A DNA stretch of 64,000 nt, from assembly GCF_003325755.1 (NCBI RefSeq), contig NZ_QORI02000001.1, positions 385,947 to 449,946 on the forward strand, written 5' to 3'. This document shows, in pieces, positions 19,641 through 28,515 of this stretch (positions are counted from its first letter, which is position 1; every line of letters begins with the position of its first letter). This DNA is from Pseudomonas sp. SST3 (GTDB taxonomy: Bacteria > Pseudomonadota > Gammaproteobacteria > Pseudomonadales > Pseudomonadaceae). The position numbers and the translations under genes were made by a program. The notes beneath the pieces are model-generated. The model was not told the DNA's origin. It ran no database searches and saw only the letters and a list, made by a program, of their open reading frames with translations.

Positions 19641-21161
19641 ATGAAATCATCCGCCATTCAAAAATTGCGCCTTCTACTGGGCGAAACCCAAGCCCAATTC
19701 GGAGCACGATTCCAAGTGAGCCAGATCACGGTTAGTTATTGGGAAACCGGTCGCTCTATGCCTGCGGGACGGCGGCTGAACGAGGTTACCGCTTTGGCGT
19801 CAACCGCCCTACCCGCCAAGCCAAAATCGACGCCCTTTCGCCCCATTCAGTACCTTGGAAGCAAGCAGCGCCTAGCCGAAACGATCGTTAATGTTCTCGA
19901 AGAGATATCTCCGAAACAAACACGGGTTGGGGATTTGTTCGCGGGAAGTGGGGTAGTAAGTGCATTAGCAGGAGCCGAGCGGCCCGTAACAGCAGTCGAT
20001 ATACAAACCTACTCGAAGATTCTTTCCACGGCCGCCCTGCTTGAACAGGCAGAAAAATTCGCGCATATGACTGGCGCCGAATTCAAAGAACGATTTGCTA
20101 GCGCATCCGACCTCCTTGAAGAAGCCTTGACCCCTCTACTTGCCTTTGAGCGCGAAGCTGAGGCCGAGGCTATCAAAGGCAATCCAGAGTTGCTGGTCCA
20201 AATTATTGAGTTTGGGTCAATCGCTGTATACGAGCAGCGCCCGTTAACAGGCATGCCCGCCACCCTTGGAAAGCTCATAAAAAATGCGATAAGTGCACTA
20301 GCCAACATTCGCGCCTCATCAGCTGAGATTACTGCTACACGTTATTTTGGCGGGCCCTATTTTTCTTATAGGCAAGCAATTGCCTTAGACGCAATCTACA
20401 TCGCGACACACTCGGATTCCGGCGGCTCGCAGAACATTGCCGCATTAGCAGCCATCATCAGTACAGCCAGCGTGATAGTCAATACAGTAGGGAAGCAGTT
20501 CGCCCAGCCGATGAAACTGAAGAAAGCGGACGGCCGAATCCCACCACTCCTGCTCCAAAGGGCCTTACGGGACCGCAGTATTGATACCTTGGAAGTGTTT
20601 CAAGAGTGGGCAACTCGTTGGCAAACACATGCTCTGAGCGGCAATTTCGATCATGATATCGTGCAGGGTGATGTAGTCGACTTTGTCGTTAACGATCAAT
20701 CCTGCGGAGCCTTTTACGCCGATCCGCCCTACACAATTGATCATTACTCGAGGTTCTACCACGTACTGGAAACCCTCTCTCGTCGAGACTCACCTCGTTT
20801 AGACGAGATGAAAAAAAAGGGAGAGGTTTCAGTAATGCGCGGCATTTATCGTCATGGCCGCTATCAATCCCCGTTTTGCGTTCCCTCAAAAGCGCAAGCG
20901 GTGTTCGAGCAGCTGTTCGCTGCAGCTGGACAAAAAGCTGTGCCACTAGTGATGTCATATTCACCATTTGATGAAGAAGAGAGCCATCGCCCACGGCTCC
21001 TTACATTGGATGCGCTCATCTCGACGGCGGAGCGTCATTTTCGGCAGGTGTCGGTTCAAGAGATAGACGAACACAGCCACAGGAAACTGAACGCAAAAGC
21101 AGCCAACATGAGCGTCCGCAGTGATGCGGAGCGACTTATTGTTTGCGAAGTGACCAACTAA
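19641..21161 (+). CDS. HTH-fused D12-class DNA adenine methyltransferase
   Basis: About 506 residues from ATG 19641. An XRE-type helix-turn-helix occupies residues 5-55 (ETQAQFGARFQVSQITVSYWE). Next comes a D12-class N6-adenine methyltransferase: YLGSK near 71-75, AdoMet motif I FAGSGVV (100-106) and catalytic DPPY (361-364). It would methylate adenine in a specific DNA site, protecting it from the island nuclease. The N-terminal HTH is reminiscent of methyltransferases that repress their own genes. Base use is more AT-rich than the flanking chromosome. The stop overlaps the start of the second methyltransferase by one base (TAATG). ATG 19620 is an alternative start but lies inside the palindrome. 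Confidence 0.85.
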   Translation: MKSSAIQKLRLLLGETQAQFGARFQVSQITVSYWETGRSMPAGRRLNEVTALASTALPAKPKSTPFRPIQYLGSKQRLAETIVNVLEEISPKQTRVGDLFAGSGVVSALAGAERPVTAVDIQTYSKILSTAALLEQAEKFAHMTGAEFKERFASASDLLEEALTPLLAFEREAEAEAIKGNPELLVQIIEFGSIAVYEQRPLTGMPATLGKLIKNAISALANIRASSAEITATRYFGGPYFSYRQAIALDAIYIATHSDSGGSQNIAALAAIISTASVIVNTVGKQFAQPMKLKKADGRIPPLLLQRALRDRSIDTLEVFQEWATRWQTHALSGNFDHDIVQGDVVDFVVNDQSCGAFYADPPYTIDHYSRFYHVLETLSRRDSPRLDEMKKKGEVSVMRGIYRHGRYQSPFCVPSKAQAVFEQLFAAAGQKAVPLVMSYSPFDEEESHRPRLLTLDALISTAERHFRQVSVQEIDEHSHRKLNAKAANMSVRSDAERLIVCEVTN

Positions 21162-22546
21162 TGGAAAAATACCTCGGCAACAAATCTTCTCTACTACCGC
21201 TAATTGATCGATTCTTTGAGGACCGGATTCCCGGCGCGACGCAACTTTCGGATGTGTTCGCAGGGACAAATAACGTTTCTCGATACTTCCGCTCACGGGG
21301 ATGGGCAACGGCAGCCTGTGACGCGAATCGCTTCAGCTATGTGCTCGCGCAAGCATATCTCTGCACCAACGCCATACCCATGTTTCAAAGCGTTCGCACC
21401 GCCAACAAAGATGCCTTCCGGCTGACTAGATTACAGAGTGAATTAAGTCGTTCGATTGCGAAGTTCGGTTCGCTATACCTTCCAAATCATTCTGCAGACC
21501 AGGTTTTCCAGGATCTAAAACACCTAGCAAATGTGCTGGCAAACCTGCAGAACATAGGGGAGAACAACACCAAACCCGGTGTAATCAGCGAATGCTTCAC
21601 GCAATGGGGTTCACGGGCCGCGTATGCCAGTCGCCGCGGAAGCGAAGGCTTCAGAAACTACTTTTCTAAGGAAAACGCGCTCTTTCTCGATGGGGTGCTA
21701 TCCACACTTCGCGCATGGTGGCGGGAAGCACGCCTCACCCGGAATGAACTATTTCTACTCCTCACCAGTGTGATCGAAGAGGTCACCATCACCGCTAACG
21801 TCAATGGTACGTTCCATGACTTCAATCGTGATCGCTTGTGGCCCAATGCCAACCAGGCATTCCTGCTGCGGCTGCCGCTAGTATCTTGCTCAAGCCCAGT
21901 AGCAGAAGTGGCAAATGCCAACGCTGTTGACGCCGCCTCTGCCTTTGCCAAGCACGATATTTGCTATCTCGATCCCCCCTACAATTTCCGCCAATACAGC
22001 GCCTACTACCACCTCCTGAACTTCATCGCTGCGTATCCGTTCCTGGAGGACATCGAGTTATATGTCGCTGGCCTAACGCATGTCCGGGGCCAACACCCAG
22101 AGGACGACTTCACCAGCGATTTCTGCTTCAAGACTCGTTTTATCGATAGTCTCCGAAAACTAATCGAATCTACCGACGCAGCGCACGTCGTATTGAGTTA
22201 TTACGGCGGACGAAATCATTGGAACCACTGGGCATCGGTCGAGGAACCGACCGACCAAGGGCTTCGTGAGCTCAAAACCCTGTTTGAGGACACAGGCCTA
22301 TTCTCACGATGCGAGGTCGTTCCAGCGCTTGAGGTTAGGAAGAACTACCAAAGCCGAGTGGGCGAGCAAAAAGAACTAGTTAACGAATACCTATTCCACG
22401 GCGTACGACGCGCACAATCAGGCTCTCAGCTAAGGCCTCCCGCACCATTAGCCGCCAATGTCCGATGGGGGCTGATCGATGAATTCTGTCACACGGCCCC
22501 GCTGAGACAGGATGAAATCGATCAGGTCGCACGTACTGCTGGATGA
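21161..22546 (+). CDS. Second D12-class DNA adenine methyltransferase
   Basis: About 461 residues. It opens with MEKYLGNKS, the D12-class signature, then has AdoMet motif I FAGTNNV (33-39) and DPPY (271-274); the sequence between is diverged from its neighbour and carries its own target-recognition region. ATG 21161 is chosen because it couples to the upstream stop as TAATG; ATG 21143 is the alternative. Two different adenine methyltransferases in one operon usually mean an asymmetric recognition site with one enzyme per strand, as in type IIS systems. The last 99 bases overlap the convergent nuclease gene tail to tail. Confidence 0.85.
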   Translation: MEKYLGNKSSLLPLIDRFFEDRIPGATQLSDVFAGTNNVSRYFRSRGWATAACDANRFSYVLAQAYLCTNAIPMFQSVRTANKDAFRLTRLQSELSRSIAKFGSLYLPNHSADQVFQDLKHLANVLANLQNIGENNTKPGVISECFTQWGSRAAYASRRGSEGFRNYFSKENALFLDGVLSTLRAWWREARLTRNELFLLLTSVIEEVTITANVNGTFHDFNRDRLWPNANQAFLLRLPLVSCSSPVAEVANANAVDAASAFAKHDICYLDPPYNFRQYSAYYHLLNFIAAYPFLEDIELYVAGLTHVRGQHPEDDFTSDFCFKTRFIDSLRKLIESTDAAHVVLSYYGGRNHWNHWASVEEPTDQGLRELKTLFEDTGLFSRCEVVPALEVRKNYQSRVGEQKELVNEYLFHGVRRAQSGSQLRPPAPLAANVRWGLIDEFCHTAPLRQDEIDQVARTAG

Positions 22547-23848
22547 GATTGTCGGGTAACTAGAAAAAAGATGAGTCGGCTCAACCCCCCAAGCTTCAAT
22601 CTTAGGAAATTGGCGATGGGCCCCTTCAATAGTCGAATAACCAAGGAACGTGGGCTGATCTGCGCCGGGGAAAGGCACGAGAAAAACAGATAGCACGCTT
22701 GCCTCTGGAGTCCGTAGGGAATCTATATAGTAGAGCTGCTTTACGATATCCGGCCCACCAGGACGAGCAATTGGGAACCTGTAGTAATACTTTGCGTCGA
22801 CGATGAGACGCCAGGCACCTCGAACTACGACCATATCTGGAATCTGTTTGTGGTCGTATCGGGCCTTTTGCCCGGCAGGACTGCTACACCACCATACAGG
22901 TTGACCAATCGAAGAAATCGGATCGACTTGACTGTCGGCGCCGATGGCCATACGACAAGCATCTTCCCAGACCGAATAGAATGAGGTCGTACCGTAGATT
23001 TGTGGGTTTGACACCGCGCCGGCTAGCCTTGAACTTAGGAGCTCTCTGAGCAATTTTAGAAGCCGGAGAGCATCGGTTCGATAAACACCTCGCTGCTCAA
23101 GAGCCAAGAGGCGATCCAAGTACGCTCGCCGATCTTCCGGAATTGGCCACTGCGGCACAAGAAGTCCAGCCGCCTCCTCGGCGTGCTCGACAACAGCGGG
23201 TGTGACCAATTCGTAGCGCTCTTGCAAGCGGCGAAGTATCCCCACCTGAAGCGCACTTATTTCGTTGAGTACACCCTCCCTCCGCTCGGCTATTACAGAT
23301 GGATAGATTGCGGCCCCCTGAATAAGAACCGGAAAGCACTTGGCGATTGTCCTGGCCCAATGTGGGCGCCCTTGATCACTAACCCGAACCTGTTCCCTTC
23401 GATACAAACCGTGAGAATAGAACCACTCCTGGAGACTTAAAAGTGCGTCGTATTCCCTCAGAACCTCACTATTCCCATATTCAGGATCCAGCTGCTTGTC
23501 GACCGTTGGCCGTCGAAATGCGCTGCGCTCAAAATAATTTCGAAGGATGCGAATAGTCCCGGACAAATCGAAACCATTACCACCACCAAATTTTGGACAT
23601 GCGAATAACAGAAAATTTGGGAAAACAACGATACCCACAAAAGCCAGAACCAGCCGACCTCCATCGGTTGGTCGCAAGATTCGCGCGCTTATCAAGTAAT
23701 CAAGACAGGAGTTTTCCGACTCCAGCTTGGCAGACCACTCGCTCCACGTTAGCGAATCACCCTCAACGAGATTAATAACACTCATTTCAAATCTGACTTT
23801 CAGCTTCTTCGGCGGCGCTAGTAGATGCACCCGCATCAGATAAATCAT
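22448..23848 (-). CDS. LlaJI/McrC-like restriction endonuclease subunit
   Basis: Up to 466 residues; ATG codons at 23836 and 23785 are alternative starts and no strong ribosome binding site decides. A PD-(D/E)XK nuclease core is visible near the C-terminus: P337-D338, then D351-A-K353 on the following strand (RLIVDAKYY). The segments LREYDALLSLQEWFYSHGLYRREQ and FYSVWEDAC resemble the LlaJI nuclease and McrC-like families, which work with a McrB-type motor. It lies 33 bases downstream of the McrB-like gene, same strand, so the two form one restriction operon opposed to the methyltransferase operon. Predicted role: DNA cleavage subunit. Family call is from motif recognition, not a search. Confidence 0.7.
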   Translation of the reverse strand: MIYLMRVHLLAPPKKLKVRFEMSVINLVEGDSLTWSEWSAKLESENSCLDYLISARILRPTDGGRLVLAFVGIVVFPNFLLFACPKFGGGNGFDLSGTIRILRNYFERSAFRRPTVDKQLDPEYGNSEVLREYDALLSLQEWFYSHGLYRREQVRVSDQGRPHWARTIAKCFPVLIQGAAIYPSVIAERREGVLNEISALQVGILRRLQERYELVTPAVVEHAEEAAGLLVPQWPIPEDRRAYLDRLLALEQRGVYRTDALRLLKLLRELLSSRLAGAVSNPQIYGTTSFYSVWEDACRMAIGADSQVDPISSIGQPVWWCSSPAGQKARYDHKQIPDMVVVRGAWRLIVDAKYYYRFPIARPGGPDIVKQLYYIDSLRTPEASVLSVFLVPFPGADQPTFLGYSTIEGAHRQFPKIEAWGVEPTHLFSSYPTISSSSTCDLIDFILSQRGRVTEFIDQPPSDIGG

Positions 23849-23881
23849 TCGTTTGATTTATGATCTCAGGCATTTTTAACT

Positions 23882-25612
23882 TTAGCGGCGCACCAACGCC
23901 ACCAGCCCAGATCGCTGGGACTGCGAGAAGCTTTTTGCTAGGAAGAGAGACTCTTGTCGGAATCTAAGGACATCGTCCCACAGGTATAAAAACAACTTTT
24001 CGAGTACAGCATCTGGACTCGCAAGTTGTTTTTCCGTCAGAAAATAAGGGCCGATTAACTTATCTTCATGAATTCCCAAGCCGATGAGAAACTCGTTGAT
24101 AGCGGCACGGAAGACATCCCAGTCGTAGTCGCGACCACCATAACGAACCACCGAAATGTTCGCTGGGTACAAGCAAGGCTCGGTGTACCCCTTGTAGACA
24201 TAGCTCCAGCGGCGGCGAAACGCCGTATCCAACGGAAAAACTCCTTGGTCAGCACTGTTCATAGTCGCCCACAAATAGAGATTCGCTGGCAGCCTTATTG
24301 TGGCTATTTCAAGTTGATACGATGCGAAGAACGCTCGTTGTTCGGGGGTTGCTTCGATCTCGTAACGACTAGCACCCGACTCATCTCGATCTAACAACTG
24401 CAGCACATCACCCAGAATAGCAGCGGCGTTTCCTCGATTGATCTCTTCGATCAGCACCACGACAGTCTCATTCGGGCAGCGAAGCGCGCGCAATAAACCC
24501 CGCATCAGAGGACCGGGCACATATCGATAGTCAATAAATGGCTTGCCTCGACTTCCCGGCGCTCCGTCAGCTTCCTGTAGAGCGTTCAACTCGTCAATTT
24601 GTTCATATACAGGCTGAGGCTTGAAGGCGCCGACAAAATCGAAAAAAGACGACTCAGGATGAAACTGCGTCCTGATCACATGATCTGCAGCTTGCGTCAA
24701 GCGATCCAAGTAATAGCTTTTTCCCGACCCAGGACAGCCGGTTACGATAAGTTGATGAGGGTGCTGAAGCGAGGCGAGGCTAGGCGACTTTGGAATCAGA
24801 GTTGAGGAATTCTCTCCTCCTGAGCGCAGCGTCAGTTGGCGGTCTAATCGAGGTAGCGTCTGCCGTAAAACCAGCCTTAGGCGTTTGTATGCATTCAGAA
24901 ACCCTCTGATTCTATTTCTGACGTCTATCTGGATCTGACTAGCAGCATCCTTGTATTTCGAAGCGGCGACCTCGATGGGCGCTACTGGCTGCTGCTTATC
25001 GGTAACCTGCACTTTAGCGAATGCACCTTCGAACTCCTGTCGCTCTTCGGCATTTAGCCTAAAATAGCGTCCGATTTCCCAGCCGTTCGAATTAATCTGG
25101 AACAAAAGTAGAAGTTTACTGCTATCTGAAAGCACCTTGTCGATTTCGCCTTCCGGCACGTAGTCGAAAAAAGTCTGTGCGCCATACCAAGCCTCCTTAA
25201 AAGGATCGCTCACAGGGAAACCACCAGCGAGCCGGCTAGCTAATTCACTAACTACTTCATATTCGGCTTCATCACCACCAGTACCCTGCCAAAAAGCTGG
25301 AGCATCTGCAGGCGTCAGCTGATGCTTAAGATAGGCGTCTGCGAGGGAAGTGATCGCTGGATTTTCTGCCGAGCCGTCAACCAGTCCTTGGTTGTGCAGC
25401 GAGTTGAAGTATCGACTCCTCGTGACGGCGTTATCAGAGAGGACACCGTTGTCACGAATACCACGCAGGCTATTGACGATCTGTTGCGTGCTTTTAAGCT
25501 CAGAGCTGTAAAGAGAGAGTGGCTGTAATTTCGGGGTATTCTTGCGCGTCAAAGATAGTTTGAAATCCAACACCTTCGTCAGAGCAAGCTGTTCTACATC
25601 TGTAAGCGGCAT
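23882..25612 (-). CDS. McrB-like AAA+ GTPase restriction subunit
   Basis: A 576-residue protein. The N-terminal 280 residues are probably a specificity or DNA-recognition region with no motif I recognise. The AAA+ domain has Walker A GCPGSGKS (292-299), Walker B LIEE (389-390 the acidic pair) followed by INRGNAAAILGDV, and MNSAD (451-455) at the position of the McrB NTAD GTPase signature. McrB-family motors hydrolyse GTP, translocate DNA and activate a McrC-type nuclease, here the downstream gene. AAGGAG lies upstream of the ATG. Type IV McrBC cuts modified DNA; association with two cognate methyltransferases points instead to a LlaJI-like type II arrangement that cuts unmodified sites. Confidence 0.8.
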   Translation of the reverse strand: MPLTDVEQLALTKVLDFKLSLTRKNTPKLQPLSLYSSELKSTQQIVNSLRGIRDNGVLSDNAVTRSRYFNSLHNQGLVDGSAENPAITSLADAYLKHQLTPADAPAFWQGTGGDEAEYEVVSELASRLAGGFPVSDPFKEAWYGAQTFFDYVPEGEIDKVLSDSSKLLLLFQINSNGWEIGRYFRLNAEERQEFEGAFAKVQVTDKQQPVAPIEVAASKYKDAASQIQIDVRNRIRGFLNAYKRLRLVLRQTLPRLDRQLTLRSGGENSSTLIPKSPSLASLQHPHQLIVTGCPGSGKSYYLDRLTQAADHVIRTQFHPESSFFDFVGAFKPQPVYEQIDELNALQEADGAPGSRGKPFIDYRYVPGPLMRGLLRALRCPNETVVVLIEEINRGNAAAILGDVLQLLDRDESGASRYEIEATPEQRAFFASYQLEIATIRLPANLYLWATMNSADQGVFPLDTAFRRRWSYVYKGYTEPCLYPANISVVRYGGRDYDWDVFRAAINEFLIGLGIHEDKLIGPYFLTEKQLASPDAVLEKLFLYLWDDVLRFRQESLFLAKSFSQSQRSGLVALVRR

Positions 25613-25751
25613 CCCCCCAAACTCCTTGGTTAGTCCTTCCTGTGATCGATATTAACGCGCTTATGCCCGCAACGACCCTATCGCGGCACCTTGCACGACC
25701 CAACGAACATTGGCAATAGACATAGCACCGCCCCAGGAATGAACCGATCGG

Positions 25752-25917
25752 TGGACTTGCCCCGACCAAACCGGACACTAACTCCCCGTTAAATTGATGC
25801 TGCTGCCAAGGGCCTAAATTCCCTCGGCGAGCGGTATTTCAAGGCGCTGTGCGGATGCTGCTCGTTGTAATGCTCAAAGGCGATCGTCAGGTTGCGCAAG
25901 GCTGTCTCTCGGTTTGA
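25752..25917 (-). mobile_element. IS3-family insertion sequence remnant (3' end of transposase)
   Basis: Codons 25917 down to the stop at 25789 encode 42 residues including [19 protein letters not shown], the C-terminal signature of IS3/IS2-group OrfB transposases. About 26 bases past the stop, TGGACTTGCCCC (25752-25763) resembles an IS2-group terminal inverted repeat, marking the element's end. Everything upstream in the transposase is gone, and the broken edge joins directly to a truncated regulator gene. It marks the right border of the restriction island. Confidence 0.75.
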
Positions 25918-25951
25918 TTAACTCGTCAGACGACTAGGCAGCCTGGGCTCC

Positions 25952-27580
25952 ATGGTCATCCTGGCGTTCGATACCTATGAGGTTTTCCGGCTTCTCGATG
26001 CCTGGCTGCGGCAGGTGTTCGTACCGATGTTGTCGGGCAATGTACGGGGGCTTTTCTTCGGTCGGGAAAGCTCACTCGACAGCTGGTACGCCTCGCCAGG
26101 ATGGGGGCAACTGCTGTGCTCTGTCCCGCTGACGCCATTGAATGCGCCCGATACCAACGAGCTCCTGCTGAGTCTTGGCGTCACGGGCGAGAAGGCAGCT
26201 CTCATCGCTCGAGCCACCCATGGCCACCCATTGGCGCTGAAGCTCGCCGCCGCCGGTCTTCGTGAGGCGCAGCCCGGTTATCTCCCTACGGATGCGTCGG
26301 TTCAGCATGCGCTGGATGAGCTGACGCGCCTGTTTCTCGAGGATGTCAGCGATCCGGTCACCCGGCGTGTACTGGAGGGCGCCTCCGTCACCCGACGGAC
26401 CACGGTTTCGTTATTGCGAAGCATGTTTCCGGAGCTCGCGCCTCAGGATGCTTACGAGCGCCTGCGCAAGCTGCCGTTTGCCGGCTGCGTCAGTGATGGG
26501 CTGGTCATCCACGACGCCGTTCGAGATGCCATCGCCAGTTCGCTGCATGCCAGCGACCCCAGCCGTCACCTCGCGTATCGGCAGGCCGCCTGGCGACAAC
26601 TGGTCACCGAGGCTGAATCTGCAAGCAGTGGAGATCTCTGGCGCTATACCGCCGACATGCTTTACCTGATCGAGAATCCGGTCGTGCGCGAAGCGTTTTT
26701 TCCGCGGCATGCCACCTCGCTCAGCGTGGAAGCGGCGCAACCAGTCGATAACGGTGCATTAACAGCGATTATTCGTGCCCACGAGGGCGGCCTGGCCGCC
26801 CAGACGCTACTGCAATGGTGGCGCCGCCTGCCGCAAAGCTTTTCGATCGTGCGCAACGGGGGCGGCGGGATAACCGGGTTGTACTGCAGACTGCGCTCGG
26901 ATCTGGTCGAACCTGCCTGGCTCCGGGACGATCCCGTAACCGCCCAATGGCACAGCCATCTGACCAACAGCCCGATGAACAAGGGTGACATTGCGCTTTT
27001 CTGTCGACGCTGGCTGAGCCTCGATGAGGCTGATTCGCCGGGCGAAGTACAAGCGGCGGTGTGGCTTGACCTCAAGCGCGCCTACATGGAGCTGCGACCA
27101 CGGCTGCGGCGGGTTTATCTCACCGTGCGCGACCTTGCAGCTTATGCCTCGGTTGCCCAGCGGCTGGGTTTCGAGGTGCTGACAGACCGTGAGGTGGAGC
27201 TTGATGGTCATCGATACCACAGCGCGGTGCTCGACTTCGGCCCCAGCTCGGTCGACGGCTGGCTGTCGGAACTCGCTGCCGCAGAGCTTGGTATGCAACG
27301 CACTTGCGACCTTCTCGATGTCGAGGCACGGGAATTGGCGCTCGACGAACGCCGCGTTGCGCTGACACCGCTGGAGTTCGGCGTCATGCATCACCTCGTG
27401 ACGCGCGAGGGTAAGGTGGTGTCGCGCAGTGAGCTGCTGCACGATGTCTGGGACACCCAATACGAAGGCGGCAGCAACGTCGTGGATGCCGTGGTGCATA
27501 CCTTGCGCCGCAAGCTTGGCACGCAGTCTGGCCGAATCGAGACGGTATCCGGGGTGGGCTACCGATTGAAATCTCGCTGA
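25952..27580 (+). pseudogene. 5'-truncated ATPase with C-terminal winged-helix regulator domain
   Basis: The open frame starts after TAA 25919-25921 at the IS remnant border. Its first residues, VILAFDTYE, look like a Walker B strand of a STAND/NB-ARC-type ATPase, so the P-loop and everything before it are missing. A helical region and a GNAT-like segment (RRVYLTVRD..YASVAQRLGFEVL) follow. The last 100 residues are an OmpR/PhoB-type winged helix (LTPLEFGVMHHLVTREGKVVSRSELLHDVW). The intact parent would be a large ATP-dependent transcription regulator of more than 700 residues. Whether the remaining 542 codons are still translated is unknown. Confidence 0.75.
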
Positions 27581-27875
27581 TGGCCCCGCCTGGCAAAATA
27601 ACGATATAGCCAGGTTAGCGCTGCCTGTTACTGACCTCGGCCACTCTGCCAGCACACGGGACGGGGCGAGGCCGCCAGCCCCTTCGCGGGCACCAGGACG
27701 ACAGGGCACTGCGCTCCTTCCGGGGCCACGCCGGGACTGGTACACACGTCTCGCACAAATTTCAGCGAGACGAGAAGGCCTTGTCCTGCACCTTGACGAG
27801 GCTCACGGACGTTATGCTGGCCGCCGACGCGAGACGCTAGCGCGCTCGATAAACACGCCATAACGAGGAACGCAG

Positions 27876-28244
27876 ATGATCGACTTCAACAACAAGGGCT
27901 TCTTCAAGCTGAAGCAGAACGACGAGTATGCGGAGCGGGTCAGGTCCCTGCTGGTGGACGGCGAGCAGGTCATCGACGCCTACAAATCGATGCGTGACGG
28001 CGTGGTGTTTACTACCAAGCGAATCATCGCGGTCAACGTGCAGGGCCTCACCGGGAGCAAGAAGGACTTCACCTCCCTGCCCTACAAGAACATCGTCGCC
28101 TATTCGGTAGAAACGTCCGGAACCTTCGATCTGGACTCCGAACTGGAGATTTATTTTTCTTCGTTGGGCCAAGTGAAGTTCGAATTCACCGGCAAGACTT
28201 CAATCGTGGAAATATCGAAACAGATTTCCAAGCATCTTCTCTGA
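27876..28244 (+). CDS. Bacterial PH-domain protein
   Basis: A 122-residue soluble protein with the bacterial pleckstrin-homology fold expected over residues 15-120 (GEQVIDAYKSMRDGVVFTTKRIIAVN, LPYKNIVAYSVETSG, ending in a helix EISKQISKHLL). GAGGAA lies upstream of the ATG. Proteins of this family are common, oligomeric in structural studies and without an established function. It stands alone. Confidence 0.8.
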   Translation: MIDFNNKGFFKLKQNDEYAERVRSLLVDGEQVIDAYKSMRDGVVFTTKRIIAVNVQGLTGSKKDFTSLPYKNIVAYSVETSGTFDLDSELEIYFSSLGQVKFEFTGKTSIVEISKQISKHLL

Positions 28245-28275
28245 GCCAACCGGGCGACGGCATTCTCACAGCGCT

Positions 28276-28420
28276 TTAATTGGAGCGTTGCGGGTTCCAC
28301 ACCACTTCCCAGAGGTGCCCATCCGGGTCGTGGAAATACCGGAATAGCCGCCCCGGAAGGCGTCATGTGGCGGCTTTATAATGGCGGCCCCTCCGCATCC
28401 GCGATGGCCACAGCATCGCT
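28276..28420 (-). pseudogene. Glyoxalase/VOC-family gene remnant
   Basis: The minus strand encodes two adjacent pieces of a VOC-superfamily C-terminus in different frames: AAIIKPPHDAFRGGYSGI, then FHDPDGHLWEVVWNPQRSN and a stop at 28276. A frameshift near 28345 separates them, and the N-terminal half is missing. It explains the otherwise empty gap between the PH-domain gene and the beta-lactamase. Confidence 0.7.
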
Positions 28421-28515
28421 GAAAGGCTCTGCGCGGCGCCTGGCAAACTGCGCTTCTGCAAGCGATTGCAGGATGGTAGCGTTCAAACCGTTCGGGAAAA
28501 AATCGAGGTTCCACG

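Noticed and set aside
25600..25960. A direct repeat of the tRNA-Arg 3' end as the right attachment site
   Set aside because: I looked for a copy of GAATCCCGCCTGGTGCGCCA near the island's right border and saw none.
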